DNA from: Planococcus sp. MER TA 32b
Lineage (GTDB): Bacteria > Bacillota > Bacilli > Bacillales_A > Planococcaceae
Direction of reading: 5' to 3'
Length of the DNA: 64,000 nucleotides
Assembly: GCA_023715185.1 (NCBI GenBank)
Contig: JAMCAN010000003.1
Coordinates: forward strand, 124,001-188,000
Part shown: one piece after another, positions 1 to 7,979 of the stretch
How positions within the stretch are numbered: the first letter of the stretch is position 1
Layout: each line of letters starts with the position of its first letter
The notes under the pieces: model-generated
Seen by the model: only the letters and a program-made list of their open reading frames with translations
Database searches by the model: none
Told to the model about the DNA's origin: nothing
Translations under genes and position numbers: made by a program

Positions 1-235
1 CAGCGGGTGAAGGCGCGCCGTTCACTTTTGAAGCGGCGCCAAGAAATGCCTCCACGAACTTTTCTTTGCCGGCTTCTGCAAACAGCAGGAAGCGCCAAGG
101 TTCGTTGACTTTATGATTGGGAGCCCACTTGGCGATATCGAGAAGCTCGATGATTTCATCGATGTCGACCGGGTCAAGCTTGAAATTAGTGATGGAACGT
201 CTTTCAATGATCGTTTTGTCTATATGGTTTGGCAT
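1..235 (-). CDS. Nitroreductase family protein (N-terminal part, runs off left edge)
   Basis: The first 78 residues of an FMN-dependent nitroreductase-like enzyme, which would reduce nitro-compounds, quinones or related electrophiles with NAD(P)H. Visible family features are the N-terminal helix with ERRSI (residues 11-15), a following acidic stretch, and the LLDIAKWAPNHKVNEPWRF block near residues 33-51; the RRS and APN/PWRF elements contact FMN in this family. The ATG at 233-235 is preceded on the minus strand by a GGAGAG-like site. The rest of the gene lies outside the window, so subfamily and substrate cannot be decided. Confidence 0.8.
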   Translation of the reverse strand, partial: MPNHIDKTIIERRSITNFKLDPVDIDEIIELLDIAKWAPNHKVNEPWRFLLFAEAGKEKFVEAFLGAASKVNGAPSPA

Positions 236-409
236 TTATGAACTCTCCTTCATTCTCATATTACTTTATTACCATATTATCACGTTTAGGGAATGGCTTC
301 TAACAAATGAAACCGTCCGTTATTCGTTCACTTAGAATACAAATATCCCTGACTGCAGGCTGCCGGTTTTATTGTTAAAATGGAATCAACAGTAAGGAGT
401 GTGGTTGGC

Positions 410-1804
410 ATGAAGAAAGTGGCAGTTATCGGAGGCGGCATCACGGGTCTTTCCGCTATGCATTATTTCCAGAAACTCAAGCGGCAGAAGAGTTTGGATA
501 TTGAATTGGTATTGATCGAAAGGAATGCAGAGCTTGGCGGCAAAATACGCACCGTCCAAGATGGCGAATTCATCATGGAAACGGGAGCGGACTCGATTGT
601 GGCGCGGCATGGAAGTGTCTGGCCGCTGGTCGAAGAGCTGGGGCTCGAGGGCCGCGTGGTCTATAACGGCACAGGCATCTCGTATCTGTACACGGACAGC
701 GGATTGCATCCGATTCCGGCGGATACGGTGTTTGGCATCCCGATGGATGAAGAAGCGCTGTTCAGTTCGACGCTGATTTCCGAGCAGGGCAAGCAAGAAG
801 CGCTAAAGGATTTTGAAACGAAGAATGAGCATTTCACACGCGACAGTTCGATCGGCGAATTTCTCGAGAGCTTTTTGGGGAAAGAACTGGTTGAGAAGCA
901 GATTGCGCCTGTATTGTCAGGCGTCTATTCGGGCAAATTGCATGACCTGACGCTGGCTTCGACTTTGCCTTATCTGGTCGACTATAAAAACGAATACGGC
1001 AGCATCATTAAAGGGCTGGGCGCCAATCGGGCCAAGTTCCAAGGCGCGGCCAATAAAAAATTCCTGTCATTCGATGAAGGCATGGCGGTGCTGATCGACC
1101 GGCTCGAAGAAACCCTGACGGATGCCACAATCATGAAAGGCGAAGGGGTTTCAGCTGTTCAGAAAAATGGGGGAACTGTGACTCTAAGCCTGGAGGGCGG
1201 CGACTCAGTGGAAGCGGATTACGTCATCATGACGACTCCGCATCATCTGGCACAGCAGGTTTTGAATCTGCCGGAATTGGAGCCGGAATTTAGCCGATTG
1301 CACAACTCATCATTGATCAGCGTCTACCTCGGTTTTGATATTCCGGATGCGGAACTGCCGGAAAACGGCACAGGGTTCATTGTTTCCGATAATACGGATC
1401 TCCGCTGCAACGCCTGCACGTGGACGAGCCGGAAATGGACGCATACATCGTCTGATGGAAAGCTGTTGGTGCGTTTATTCTATAAGAGTTCGAATCCCGG
1501 CTTCGATGAGTTAAAAGGGATGACGGAACAGCAGCTGGTGGCCGTGGCGCTGGAAGATATCCGCAGGAGCCTGAAGCTGGAGGCGGAGCCGGCGACGGTG
1601 GAAGTCACAGGCTGGAACGGCAATATGCCGAATTACAATATGAATCACAAGGCGGCGGTTGAAGGCCTCGAGCGGAAACTGGCTGAGCAGATGCCTGCTG
1701 TCCGCTTGGCAGGCGCGTCCTATCACGGTGTCGGTATCGGCGCGTGCATCCAAAAGGGCAAGGATCTCGCGGAAGCGCTAGTTGCGGAAATGGAACGCGA
1801 ATAA
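410..1804 (+). CDS. hemY: Protoporphyrinogen/coproporphyrinogen III oxidase HemY (CgoX)
   Basis: FAD-dependent oxidase of the late haem pathway; in Gram-positives this family oxidises coproporphyrinogen III to coproporphyrin III. The N-terminal dinucleotide fold is clear (VAVIGGGITGLSA, residues 4-16), followed by an ERN-ELGGKI segment that binds FAD, and the C-terminal FAD-closing motif GVGIGACIQKG is near residue 445. The length of 464 residues matches the Bacillus enzyme (about 470). I place the start at 410 rather than an in-frame ATG at 380 because AAGGAGTG at 391-398 is correctly spaced for 410. It stands alone here: hemE and hemH are not adjacent on the visible side. A terminator hairpin follows directly. 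Confidence 0.93.
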   Translation: MKKVAVIGGGITGLSAMHYFQKLKRQKSLDIELVLIERNAELGGKIRTVQDGEFIMETGADSIVARHGSVWPLVEELGLEGRVVYNGTGISYLYTDSGLHPIPADTVFGIPMDEEALFSSTLISEQGKQEALKDFETKNEHFTRDSSIGEFLESFLGKELVEKQIAPVLSGVYSGKLHDLTLASTLPYLVDYKNEYGSIIKGLGANRAKFQGAANKKFLSFDEGMAVLIDRLEETLTDATIMKGEGVSAVQKNGGTVTLSLEGGDSVEADYVIMTTPHHLAQQVLNLPELEPEFSRLHNSSLISVYLGFDIPDAELPENGTGFIVSDNTDLRCNACTWTSRKWTHTSSDGKLLVRLFYKSSNPGFDELKGMTEQQLVAVALEDIRRSLKLEAEPATVEVTGWNGNMPNYNMNHKAAVEGLERKLAEQMPAVRLAGASYHGVGIGACIQKGKDLAEALVAEMERE

Positions 1805-1810
1805 AAATTG

Positions 1811-1848
1811 AAAGAGGATGTGGGCGGTGAGCCTGCATCCTCTTTTTT
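1811..1848 (+). terminator. Intrinsic terminator after hemY
   Basis: AAAGAGGATG at 1811-1820 pairs with CATCCTCTTT at 1836-1845, followed by a T run. It begins 6 bases after the hemY stop. Confidence 0.85.
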
Positions 1849-1875
1849 GGTTTATGACCGACTCGCCAAAACGGC

Positions 1876-1910
1876 AAAAAAAGCCAGCCCTCCAAACAGG
1901 AGGGCTGGCT
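1876..1910 (-). terminator. Intrinsic terminator of katA
   Basis: A perfect 12-bp stem (1882-1893 with 1899-1910, loop AAACA). A run of A to its left gives the U-tract on the minus strand, so it serves the convergent katA transcript. Confidence 0.9.
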
Positions 1911-1943
1911 AATTGAGAAATTCAAACGCATATTCTCAATAGA

Positions 1944-3410
1944 TTATTTTGTTTCTGCAAGACCAGGTACAGGAAGGTTCAATCCTGCTGCTACGCGTGA
2001 ACCGAATTCCGCATCCGCTTTGTACAAATGCTCGATCATGCGAAGTTTGATATGCTCATGAGTTACAGCGCTCAATCCGCCGACAAATGTGTTTACAAGG
2101 CGCTCTTGCTCTTCAGCGCTTTGCAGACGGTATAAGTCGCCTGGCTGCGTGTAGTAATCTTCTTTGAAGTATGGCACTGAATCAGTCACGCCTGTCACTT
2201 CAAGCGGTGCCGGTTTAGCGGCTGCTGTTTCAGTCGGGCCGTCAAAGCTGTTTGGCTCGTAGTAAACTGAACCGCCGCCGTTTTTGCCAAAGTTCATTTG
2301 GCCGTCGCGCTGGTAGTTGTTTACCTGGTTTTTCGCTGCGTTGATCGGCAGCATCTGGTGGTTCGCGCCTACGCGGTAGCGGTGTGCATCATGGTATGCG
2401 AACAAACGGCCCTGAAGCATTTTGTCCGGGGATACGTCGATGCCAGGAACCAATGTGCCAGGTGAGAATGTTGCCTGCTCAACTTCAGCAAAATAGTTCT
2501 CAGGGTTGCGGTCAAGCACCATGCGGCCAACTTCGATCAATGGGTAATCTTTGTGTGACCATGTTTTTGTTACATCGAATGGGTCGAAGCGGTATGTGTT
2601 CGCATCTTCCAAAGGCATGATCTGCACGTACATTTTCCATGCCGGGAAGTCGCCTTCTTCGATTGCGTTGAACAGGTCTTCTGTATGGAAGTCAGGGTTT
2701 TCGCCGGCAATCTTGTCAGCTACTTCCTGTGTGATGTTCTTGATGCCCTGTTCAGTCAGGAAGTGGTATTTCACCCAATGGGAAACGCCTTCAGCGTTCG
2801 TCCATTTGAATGTGTGGCTTCCGAAACCGTGCATGTGGCGAAGTGTTGCAGGGATCCCGCGGTCGCCCATCAAATAAGTCACCTGGTGCAAGGATTCAGG
2901 TGACAATGACCAGAAGTCCCACACTGCGTTAGGGTTTTTCAAATGCGTTTTTGGATCGCGTTTTTGTGTATGGATGAAGTCAGGGAATTTGATCGCATCC
3001 TGGATAAAGAAAATCGGCGTGTTGTTTCCGACTAGATCGTAGTTTCCTTCTTCTGTATAGAATTTCAAAGCGAATCCGCGTGGGTCGCGAACTGTATCTG
3101 CAGAACCGTTTTCACCTGCCACTGTCGAGAAGCGGGCAAACATGTCCGTCTTTTTGCCGACTTCAGAAAGGAAAGCGGCTTTCGTGTATTTTGAAACGTC
3201 CTGAGTTACTTCGAAGTAACCGTGTGCGCCAGCGCCTTTTGCGTGAACTACGCGCTCAGGTACACGTTCTCTATTGAAATGCGCCAATTTTTCAAGCAAA
3301 TGCACGTCTTGCAATAGGACTGGACCGCGCGCTCCGGCAGTCTGTGAGTTTTGGTTGTCTCCGACTGGGGCACCCCAGCTGGTTGTTAAACCTGTTTTGT
3401 TTGTACTCAT
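1944..3410 (-). CDS. katA: Vegetative catalase KatA (small-subunit haem catalase)
   Basis: Monofunctional haem catalase that dismutates hydrogen peroxide in the cytoplasm. At 488 residues it is the size of the small-subunit clade. The distal catalytic His is His56 in [12 protein letters not shown], the distal Asn lies in the NNTPIFF block near residue 129, and the haem-ligand Tyr is in the [11 protein letters not shown] motif of the C-terminal third. The start ATG at 3408-3410 has a GAGGTG-type ribosome site. About 80 bases upstream there is a near-consensus PerR box, so peroxide induction by PerR derepression is expected, as known for Bacillus katA. Confidence 0.96.
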   Translation of the reverse strand: MSTNKTGLTTSWGAPVGDNQNSQTAGARGPVLLQDVHLLEKLAHFNRERVPERVVHAKGAGAHGYFEVTQDVSKYTKAAFLSEVGKKTDMFARFSTVAGENGSADTVRDPRGFALKFYTEEGNYDLVGNNTPIFFIQDAIKFPDFIHTQKRDPKTHLKNPNAVWDFWSLSPESLHQVTYLMGDRGIPATLRHMHGFGSHTFKWTNAEGVSHWVKYHFLTEQGIKNITQEVADKIAGENPDFHTEDLFNAIEEGDFPAWKMYVQIMPLEDANTYRFDPFDVTKTWSHKDYPLIEVGRMVLDRNPENYFAEVEQATFSPGTLVPGIDVSPDKMLQGRLFAYHDAHRYRVGANHQMLPINAAKNQVNNYQRDGQMNFGKNGGGSVYYEPNSFDGPTETAAAKPAPLEVTGVTDSVPYFKEDYYTQPGDLYRLQSAEEQERLVNTFVGGLSAVTHEHIKLRMIEHLYKADAEFGSRVAAGLNLPVPGLAETK

Positions 3411-3487
3411 GAATCGAACACCTCATTCTCATTTTTTTATCTTTACTATTTAATAATAACATTATTCAAATTAAAATCAATTCTAAA

Positions 3488-3502
3488 TGATAATCATTAT
3501 AA
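3488..3502 (-). promoter_or_regulatory. PerR/Fur-type box upstream of katA
   Basis: On the minus strand this reads TTATAATGATTATCA, a 7-1-7 inverted repeat that differs at one base from the PerR consensus TTATAATNATTATAA. It lies about 80 bases upstream of katA in an AT-rich promoter region. A Fur reading is also possible because the two boxes differ by single bases; the catalase context favours PerR. Confidence 0.75.
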
Positions 3503-3544
3503 ATAAAGAAATGGTTTTATTCACATAATCGACGATAAAATAAA

Positions 3545-3577
3545 AGGCCTCTCCTCCGTTTTTGCGGAAGAGAGGCC
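3545..3577 (-). terminator. Intrinsic terminator of the LysM/NlpC gene
   Basis: Stem AGGCCTCTCCTCCG / CGGAAGAGAGGCCC with loop of T residues; A/T-rich tract to the left gives the minus-strand U run. It lies just after the stop of the cell-wall hydrolase gene. Confidence 0.8.
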
Positions 3578-3588
3578 CAGGTCTGGAA

Positions 3589-4659
3589 TTAATCCATTGC
3601 ATAAAGACGTTTGTAGCCAGAGAAGTGCTTGCTCCAATAGCTATTGCTCAAACTTGTGATTTGAACTTTGTCTCCGCCTGCATGGATGAACTGGTTGTTG
3701 CCGATATAGATGCCCACGTGGGAGATTCCCGCTCGGTATGTGTTTTCGAAGAATACTAAATCGCCAACTTGTGGTGAGCTGATGTCGTATGAACGCGCAT
3801 CATAGCCGGTTGTGCTTGTGCGGGGGATCTTCACGCCCGCCTGGTTGTATACATAATAAATGAAACCGCTGCAGTCGAATCCGCTTGCAGTTGAACCGCC
3901 CCAGACATAAGGCGTTCCGGCAAGCGATTTTGCTGTTTCCACAATTTTGCCGACTGTATCAGCCGCGGCGGGTGGAGCCGGATTGGATACTGGTGTTGTA
4001 GAAGGCGCAGTTGTGGAGTTTTCAATTTTAAGAACCTGGCCGATACGGATCATGCTGGAAGTAAGGCCATTCCAGTTCATTAACTGTGTCACTGAAATGC
4101 CGTTGCGATAAGCGATTCCTGTCAGTGTGTCACCGCTGACAACTTTATAGGTTCTGGCGGTTCCTGCCGCCGGAGCCGGAGCGGCTGCAGCTGGTGGTGG
4201 AGTCGGTGCAGTGACTGCAGGGGCAGAAGCTGTTCCGCTCACCTTAAGTTTTTGGCCCGGGTAGATCAGGTGGCCTGAAATCTTATTGAGTTCCTGGATT
4301 TTGCTGACAGTTGTCTTATGTAATGAAGCGATTTTTGATAAAGTATCGCCTGATTTCACTGTGTATGTATTAGTTGTGCTGCCGGCTGGCTGAGAAGGAG
4401 CCGGTGCAGGTGCAGGTGTGCTTGTTGAACTGCCGGTTGCGGCTGCTGACACTTTGAGAACCTGATTCGGGAAGATGGCATCCGAAGTCAATTTGTTCCA
4501 AGTCTTCAAATCAGCTACTGAAACATTATGCTGGCTGGCGATCTTCCAGAGGCTGTCGCCTGATTTGATCGTGTACGTTGAACTTGCTTCTGCATCTGCA
4601 ACTCCGATTAAAAGGGCCAAGGAGCCGGATGCAAGTACTGAAAAGGCAATTTTATTCAT
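3589..4659 (-). CDS. Secreted cell-wall endopeptidase with three LysM domains and NlpC/P60
   Basis: A 356-residue exported peptidoglycan hydrolase of the LytE/LytF type. It has a signal peptide (residues 1-25, A-x-A site near ADAEA), LysM domains at about 28-70, 98-140 and 170-212 joined by Pro/Ala/Ser/Thr linkers, and an NlpC/P60 domain from about 237 to the end. Catalytic residues are Cys263 in FDCSGF, His in SHVGIYIGN and a third polar residue in FIHAGG. The family cleaves the gamma-D-Glu-meso-DAP bond in stem peptides, and LysM anchors it to glycan. An in-frame ATG 34 codons upstream is ignored because GGGAGAG sits just before 4659 and the signal peptide begins there. Confidence 0.92.
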   Translation of the reverse strand: MNKIAFSVLASGSLALLIGVADAEASSTYTIKSGDSLWKIASQHNVSVADLKTWNKLTSDAIFPNQVLKVSAAATGSSTSTPAPAPAPSQPAGSTTNTYTVKSGDTLSKIASLHKTTVSKIQELNKISGHLIYPGQKLKVSGTASAPAVTAPTPPPAAAAPAPAAGTARTYKVVSGDTLTGIAYRNGISVTQLMNWNGLTSSMIRIGQVLKIENSTTAPSTTPVSNPAPPAAADTVGKIVETAKSLAGTPYVWGGSTASGFDCSGFIYYVYNQAGVKIPRTSTTGYDARSYDISSPQVGDLVFFENTYRAGISHVGIYIGNNQFIHAGGDKVQITSLSNSYWSKHFSGYKRLYAMD

Positions 4660-4942
4660 AGTTTCTCTCCCTTTATATGGTAATTTTTTATAGTTAAACA
4701 GTAAAGTATACTTAGTAATTTTAGTACTCTCTATTCTATCTGCAACGTTTAGAATAGGCAATACGATTTATTGTTACAATTAGATTACAAAAATGAAAAC
4801 AAGGTTTAAAAGGATGCAAGAGGGGATAAGTGGAAACTTTCTTTATTTATCAAGCTTTGAAAAAGAAAAGCCATTGCCAAAAGTTGTAATATTTGCCATG
4901 ATTACAACAGAAACACACGATTTTAAAAAAGGGGGATCAACT

Positions 4943-5338
4943 ATGCAGATTAAACCTGTGGAAGAAACTATTGCAGGCGTTTTAGGGATTGAAATGGGAG
5001 AAATAGGGGAAGATAAGGTGACGGCGACAATGCCGGTCAATTCTTCAACACACCAGCCCTTTGGCCAGCTTCATGGAGGAGCTTCCGTCGTACTTGCCGA
5101 AACGGTCGCGAGTGTCGGGACCTGGAATCTCATTGATCAGGAAAATGAGATTGCGGTAGGGCTGGAGATCAATGCAAACCACATCAGAGGAAAGCGCGAC
5201 GGTATGGTTACCGCAGTGGGGACACCTCTGCACAAAGGGCGGACGACGATGGTCTGGGATATAAAAATTATGGATGAAGAAGAGCGTCTGATTTGCGTAT
5301 CAAGATGCACTGTAGCGATTGTTCAGAAGAAAAAGTAG
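4943..5338 (+). CDS. PaaI-type hotdog-fold thioesterase
   Basis: A 131-residue single-domain hotdog protein that probably hydrolyses an aromatic or menaquinone-precursor acyl-CoA thioester. The family signature HQPFGQLHGGASVVLAETVAS lies at about residues 34-54 with the usual His-Gly-Gly and Glu/Ala helix. The start is set at 4943, behind AAAAAAGGGGGA; in-frame codons back to 4793 encode no conserved sequence. The gene is monocistronic and followed by a good terminator. The substrate cannot be read from sequence. Confidence 0.85.
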   Translation: MQIKPVEETIAGVLGIEMGEIGEDKVTATMPVNSSTHQPFGQLHGGASVVLAETVASVGTWNLIDQENEIAVGLEINANHIRGKRDGMVTAVGTPLHKGRTTMVWDIKIMDEEERLICVSRCTVAIVQKKK

Positions 5339-5371
5339 AACGCTGCTTTTTAACTATATAGAAGAAAGTCG

Positions 5372-5403
5372 AAACCCGCTGGAACTTTTCAGCGGGTTTT
5401 TGC
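5372..5403 (+). terminator. Intrinsic terminator after thioesterase gene
   Basis: AAACCCGCTG at 5372-5381 pairs with CAGCGGGTTT at 5390-5399, followed by TTT. Confidence 0.9.
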
Positions 5404-5537
5404 ATCTGCTATTTTCGCAGAGCTCCATTTGACGTGTTTGAAGGATAATATAAAGTCAATTTAGTATTAAAAACCACATATTTGTGTTTTAATCCTTTTC
5501 TTTGTGGAACAAGAGAGTTAACATAGGAGAGTAGGAT

Positions 5538-5645
5538 ATGGATAACAGCAATTATAATAAAAAATTATATCAGGCTATTGATTTGATAGGGCAGCGGGAA
5601 CAGTTGCGCCCAAAAACGATCTTCATTGTAAAACGGGTCAAATAG
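5538..5645 (+). CDS. Possible small protein, 35 residues
   Basis: ATG at 5538 with AGGAGAGTAGGAT upstream opens a 35-codon frame (begins MDNSNYNKKLYQAIDL, ends IFIVKRVK). It is basic, with no signal or membrane segment. It lies at the head of a + strand run of unknown genes (5.5-7.9 kb). I do not recognise it. The good ribosome site is the only support; it may be a leader peptide or a decayed N-terminus. Confidence 0.35.
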   Translation: MDNSNYNKKLYQAIDLIGQREQLRPKTIFIVKRVK

Positions 5646-5791
5646 CAGGAAAGTTGCCGAAAACCAGAAGAAATGATCAGACTCTGCTTCCCGCATTTCG
5701 GTTTATGCCGGTTTGCGGGTTTTATGCATATAATCAGTCAGCCCCTGGAAAAAAGAAAAACGGAATACTATTTGAAAAGAGAGTGGACGCA

Positions 5792-6754
5792 ATGTTTGAC
5801 GGTTTAAATGAATTAATGGAAGCGAGAGCGATTAAAGACAAACGATCGGTCTCGTGGAATACGATATGTGAAACAGAAAAATTGTCTGAGAAATTCATTC
5901 GGGAAAATGAAACACAGGTCAATTGGTATCTCGTTTCGGGCCACCAGCAATTGTCGGAGGAATTTATCCGTGTATTCAGTGGGCGCCTGTATTGGGATGA
6001 AGTCATTCGCACCCAGAAGGTGTCTGAAGCGTTTATCGAAGAATTTGCGGAAGCGGAAAAGTGGAAACCGGATACTGAAAAGCTGAGTAAACGGCAGTCT
6101 AAAACATGGGAAAACGAAGCAAGTCCTTTCAATGCCAAACAGTATTGGGAAATTGTTTCCCGCAAAAAAGAATTGTTGAACTCAAAAGGGCTGTCGCCGG
6201 CGTTCATTGAGCGGCACAGCGATAAATTGTCCTGGCCATCATTATCAGCCTGCCAGCACTTGCCGATGTCGTTGATCGACCGGCATCCCGAGCGTGTGGA
6301 CTGGATCGCTGTAACCCGCCACCAGGTGCTGTCCGAATTATTTATTGAAAAATACCGCACCAGAGTGGAGTGGGAAACAATTTCATTCCACCAGCAATTA
6401 TCTGAACGCTTCATCAACAGGCATCATGCGAAAATGAGTTTTATTTCTGCGGAAGAAAAAAGATCTGAAGCTTTCATCTATACGCATTTGGATAAAATGG
6501 ATGCAGCGTCTGTGATTGAGCACCAGGATTTTCGGACGGTCAAAAGTTACGGGCCGATGGAAATATATGTGGTAGCTAAAAACGGCCGCAAAAAATACAT
6601 TTTGAAATTTAAAGGCAACGGCAAAAGTGAGCTATTGGATTATTGTAAAGTTGATGAAGAAGAGCTGCTTGAAATATTGCAGGAATATGGACTTGAAGAA
6701 GTAATTGAAAAGGATTTTCCGGAACTGCTGGTCGGTGAAGGAAGCTATTATTGA
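5792..6754 (+). CDS. Repeat protein built on a 23-residue W/LSExFI unit, function unknown
   Basis: A 320-residue soluble protein in which residues about 20-265 are a chain of roughly nine repeats of about 23 residues. The unit reads V-x-W-x-x-I-x-x-x-Q-x-LSExFI-x5-K/R. Clear copies include VNWYLVSGHQQLSEEFI, LYWDEVIRTQKVSEAFI, VDWIAVTRHQVLSELFI and VEWETISFHQQLSERFI; the fourth copy is degenerate. A non-repeat C-terminal domain follows (from YGPMEIYVVAKNGRKK, acidic tail). Similar W/LSE.FI repeats occur in phage and giant-virus proteins as I recall them, with no known role. The frame is open back to a TTG at 5654, but 5654-5791 encodes low-quality sequence, so I prefer ATG 5792. Confidence 0.75.
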   Translation: MFDGLNELMEARAIKDKRSVSWNTICETEKLSEKFIRENETQVNWYLVSGHQQLSEEFIRVFSGRLYWDEVIRTQKVSEAFIEEFAEAEKWKPDTEKLSKRQSKTWENEASPFNAKQYWEIVSRKKELLNSKGLSPAFIERHSDKLSWPSLSACQHLPMSLIDRHPERVDWIAVTRHQVLSELFIEKYRTRVEWETISFHQQLSERFINRHHAKMSFISAEEKRSEAFIYTHLDKMDAASVIEHQDFRTVKSYGPMEIYVVAKNGRKKYILKFKGNGKSELLDYCKVDEEELLEILQEYGLEEVIEKDFPELLVGEGSYY

Positions 6755-6922
6755 TAACAGATTCGAAGCCGATGGAGGAGCAGCAAAATGGTCCTCCCGG
6801 CTTTTTTCGCTGTATATAGTCAGAAAAATCAGATTGCTATGGTTGAAAAATCGAAAGTGATAAAATCCTCTTATAAGATGCTTGAAACGGGTGAAGAGCA
6901 AATGGATTTTCAGGAGGGGCAT

Positions 6923-7144
6923 ATGGGCAATCGGGTGACAATAATCGACTATACAGAAAAAGGCATTTCCATTTATGTGGATCTCGAAGTATTTGACGCC
7001 GCGCAGGGAAAAATGTACCGGGAAGAAGTTCGATTTCTCGATGATCTGCTTTATGGAGATCTCGTGCATGACAAAAGATCCCCGCTGTCGGAAACTTGCC
7101 GGATCGAAAGCATAGAATATTTAAGAACTTATTTTGACCGTTGA
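6923..7144 (+). CDS. Hypothetical protein, 73 residues
   Basis: Small soluble protein (begins MGNRVTIIDYTEKGISIYVDLEVFD, ends EYLRTYFDR) with an alternating hydrophobic pattern suggesting a beta-rich fold. The start at 6923 is chosen because AGGAGGGG at 6912-6919 is a near-perfect ribosome site; the frame is open back to 6788 without conserved content. It is 168 bases after the repeat protein and in the same orientation. I do not recognise a family. Confidence 0.65.
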   Translation: MGNRVTIIDYTEKGISIYVDLEVFDAAQGKMYREEVRFLDDLLYGDLVHDKRSPLSETCRIESIEYLRTYFDR

Positions 7145-7160
7145 AAAAGGGAGGCGGAAG

Positions 7161-7232
7161 ATGGAATTCCATGTGCGGATGGGTGCAGGAAAAACCGTTG
7201 AACTTGAGTTCACTTATAAGATAAACAGATAA
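7161..7232 (+). CDS. Possible 23-residue peptide or gene remnant
   Basis: ATG at 7161 follows GGGAGGCGGAAG, a strong ribosome site, and opens a 23-codon frame beginning MEFHVRMGAGKTVELEF. It starts only 16 bases after the preceding gene, so translational coupling is plausible. The composition (amphipathic beta strand) looks like the first strand of a longer domain, so a truncated gene is as likely as a functional peptide. Confidence 0.3.
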   Translation: MEFHVRMGAGKTVELEFTYKINR

Positions 7233-7326
7233 TATGAATTCAGTTCAGGACTGGTTATAGCCAAATCAGAAGTGTTTGATAAAATGAAGATGTGATTTAT
7301 TTTCAGGAGAAGAGGGGGGAACCAAG

Positions 7327-7941
7327 ATGTTCAAAAAAATGGCTTCAGACGCTTTGGGCTTAACCGACGTCGGAAAAATAATCGACCCGAAAGACTTTGA
7401 TAAAACGGATTCCGATGATTATGTCATGCATGAAGATCAGGAAAAGATTTATTTCCTTATTAAGACAAGGGCGGATGAATATTGCTTTACGAATCTTGCT
7501 TTGATCCATGTGGATGGGGAAAGCGCGGTATCTTCAAAAAGGACTTTGAAGCGTTATCCTTATTCGAGGCATCCGATTGCCGATGTTTTTCTGGAAACGG
7601 CAGGTAAGATCGATATTGACGTGGAGATCGCTTTTAAACTGGGAGCTGAACAGTTTAAAATCGATGTCCAGAAAAACCAGATTGAGCAATTGAAAGACTT
7701 GTATAAATCTTTATTGCGCATCGCGGAAATGACTTATGAAAACGGCATCGTAATTGACATGGCCAATCAAAGCCTCGATAAAGCGGCCGGAATTCTCCAA
7801 AACTCGCGTCCTTCGAATGTCGCGCTGGACGAGCAATATACTAAGCTGACAGACTTCGGATTCACCTGGCTGACGTCAGTGAGAAATCAGTATCATGTAA
7901 AAGATTTCGGGGACGTATTCGAAAAATATATTAACAATTAA
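7327..7941 (+). CDS. PH-domain protein of the YvbH/bPH_1 type
   Basis: A 204-residue cytoplasmic protein. Residues about 15-125 match the bacterial pleckstrin-homology family bPH_1 (YvbH-like), recognisable from the block IYFLIKTRADEYCFTNLALIHVDGESAVSSKRTLKRYPY; the rest is helical. Bacterial PH proteins of this type form oligomers, but their ligand is not established. The ribosome site GGAGAAGAGGGGGG lies upstream of ATG 7327. A symmetrical terminator separates it from the convergent MFS gene. Confidence 0.8.
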   Translation: MFKKMASDALGLTDVGKIIDPKDFDKTDSDDYVMHEDQEKIYFLIKTRADEYCFTNLALIHVDGESAVSSKRTLKRYPYSRHPIADVFLETAGKIDIDVEIAFKLGAEQFKIDVQKNQIEQLKDLYKSLLRIAEMTYENGIVIDMANQSLDKAAGILQNSRPSNVALDEQYTKLTDFGFTWLTSVRNQYHVKDFGDVFEKYINN

Positions 7942-7945
7942 GCAG

Positions 7946-7979
7946 AAAGCACCGGACCCGCAATGGGTCCGGTGCTTTT
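7946..7979. terminator. Bidirectional terminator between PH-domain and MFS genes
   Basis: Perfect 14-bp stem (7946-7959 with 7965-7978), loop GCAAT, with A residues on the left and T residues on the right, so it can work on both strands. Confidence 0.9.

Noticed and set aside
117..335. + strand ORF over the nitroreductase gene
   Set aside because: It is antisense to a clear nitroreductase N-terminus, and has no ribosome site or family resemblance.
5654..5791. N-terminal extension of the repeat protein from TTG 5654
   Set aside because: The ribosome site is too close to the TTG, and the 46 residues lack the repeat pattern and look like untranslated sequence in frame.
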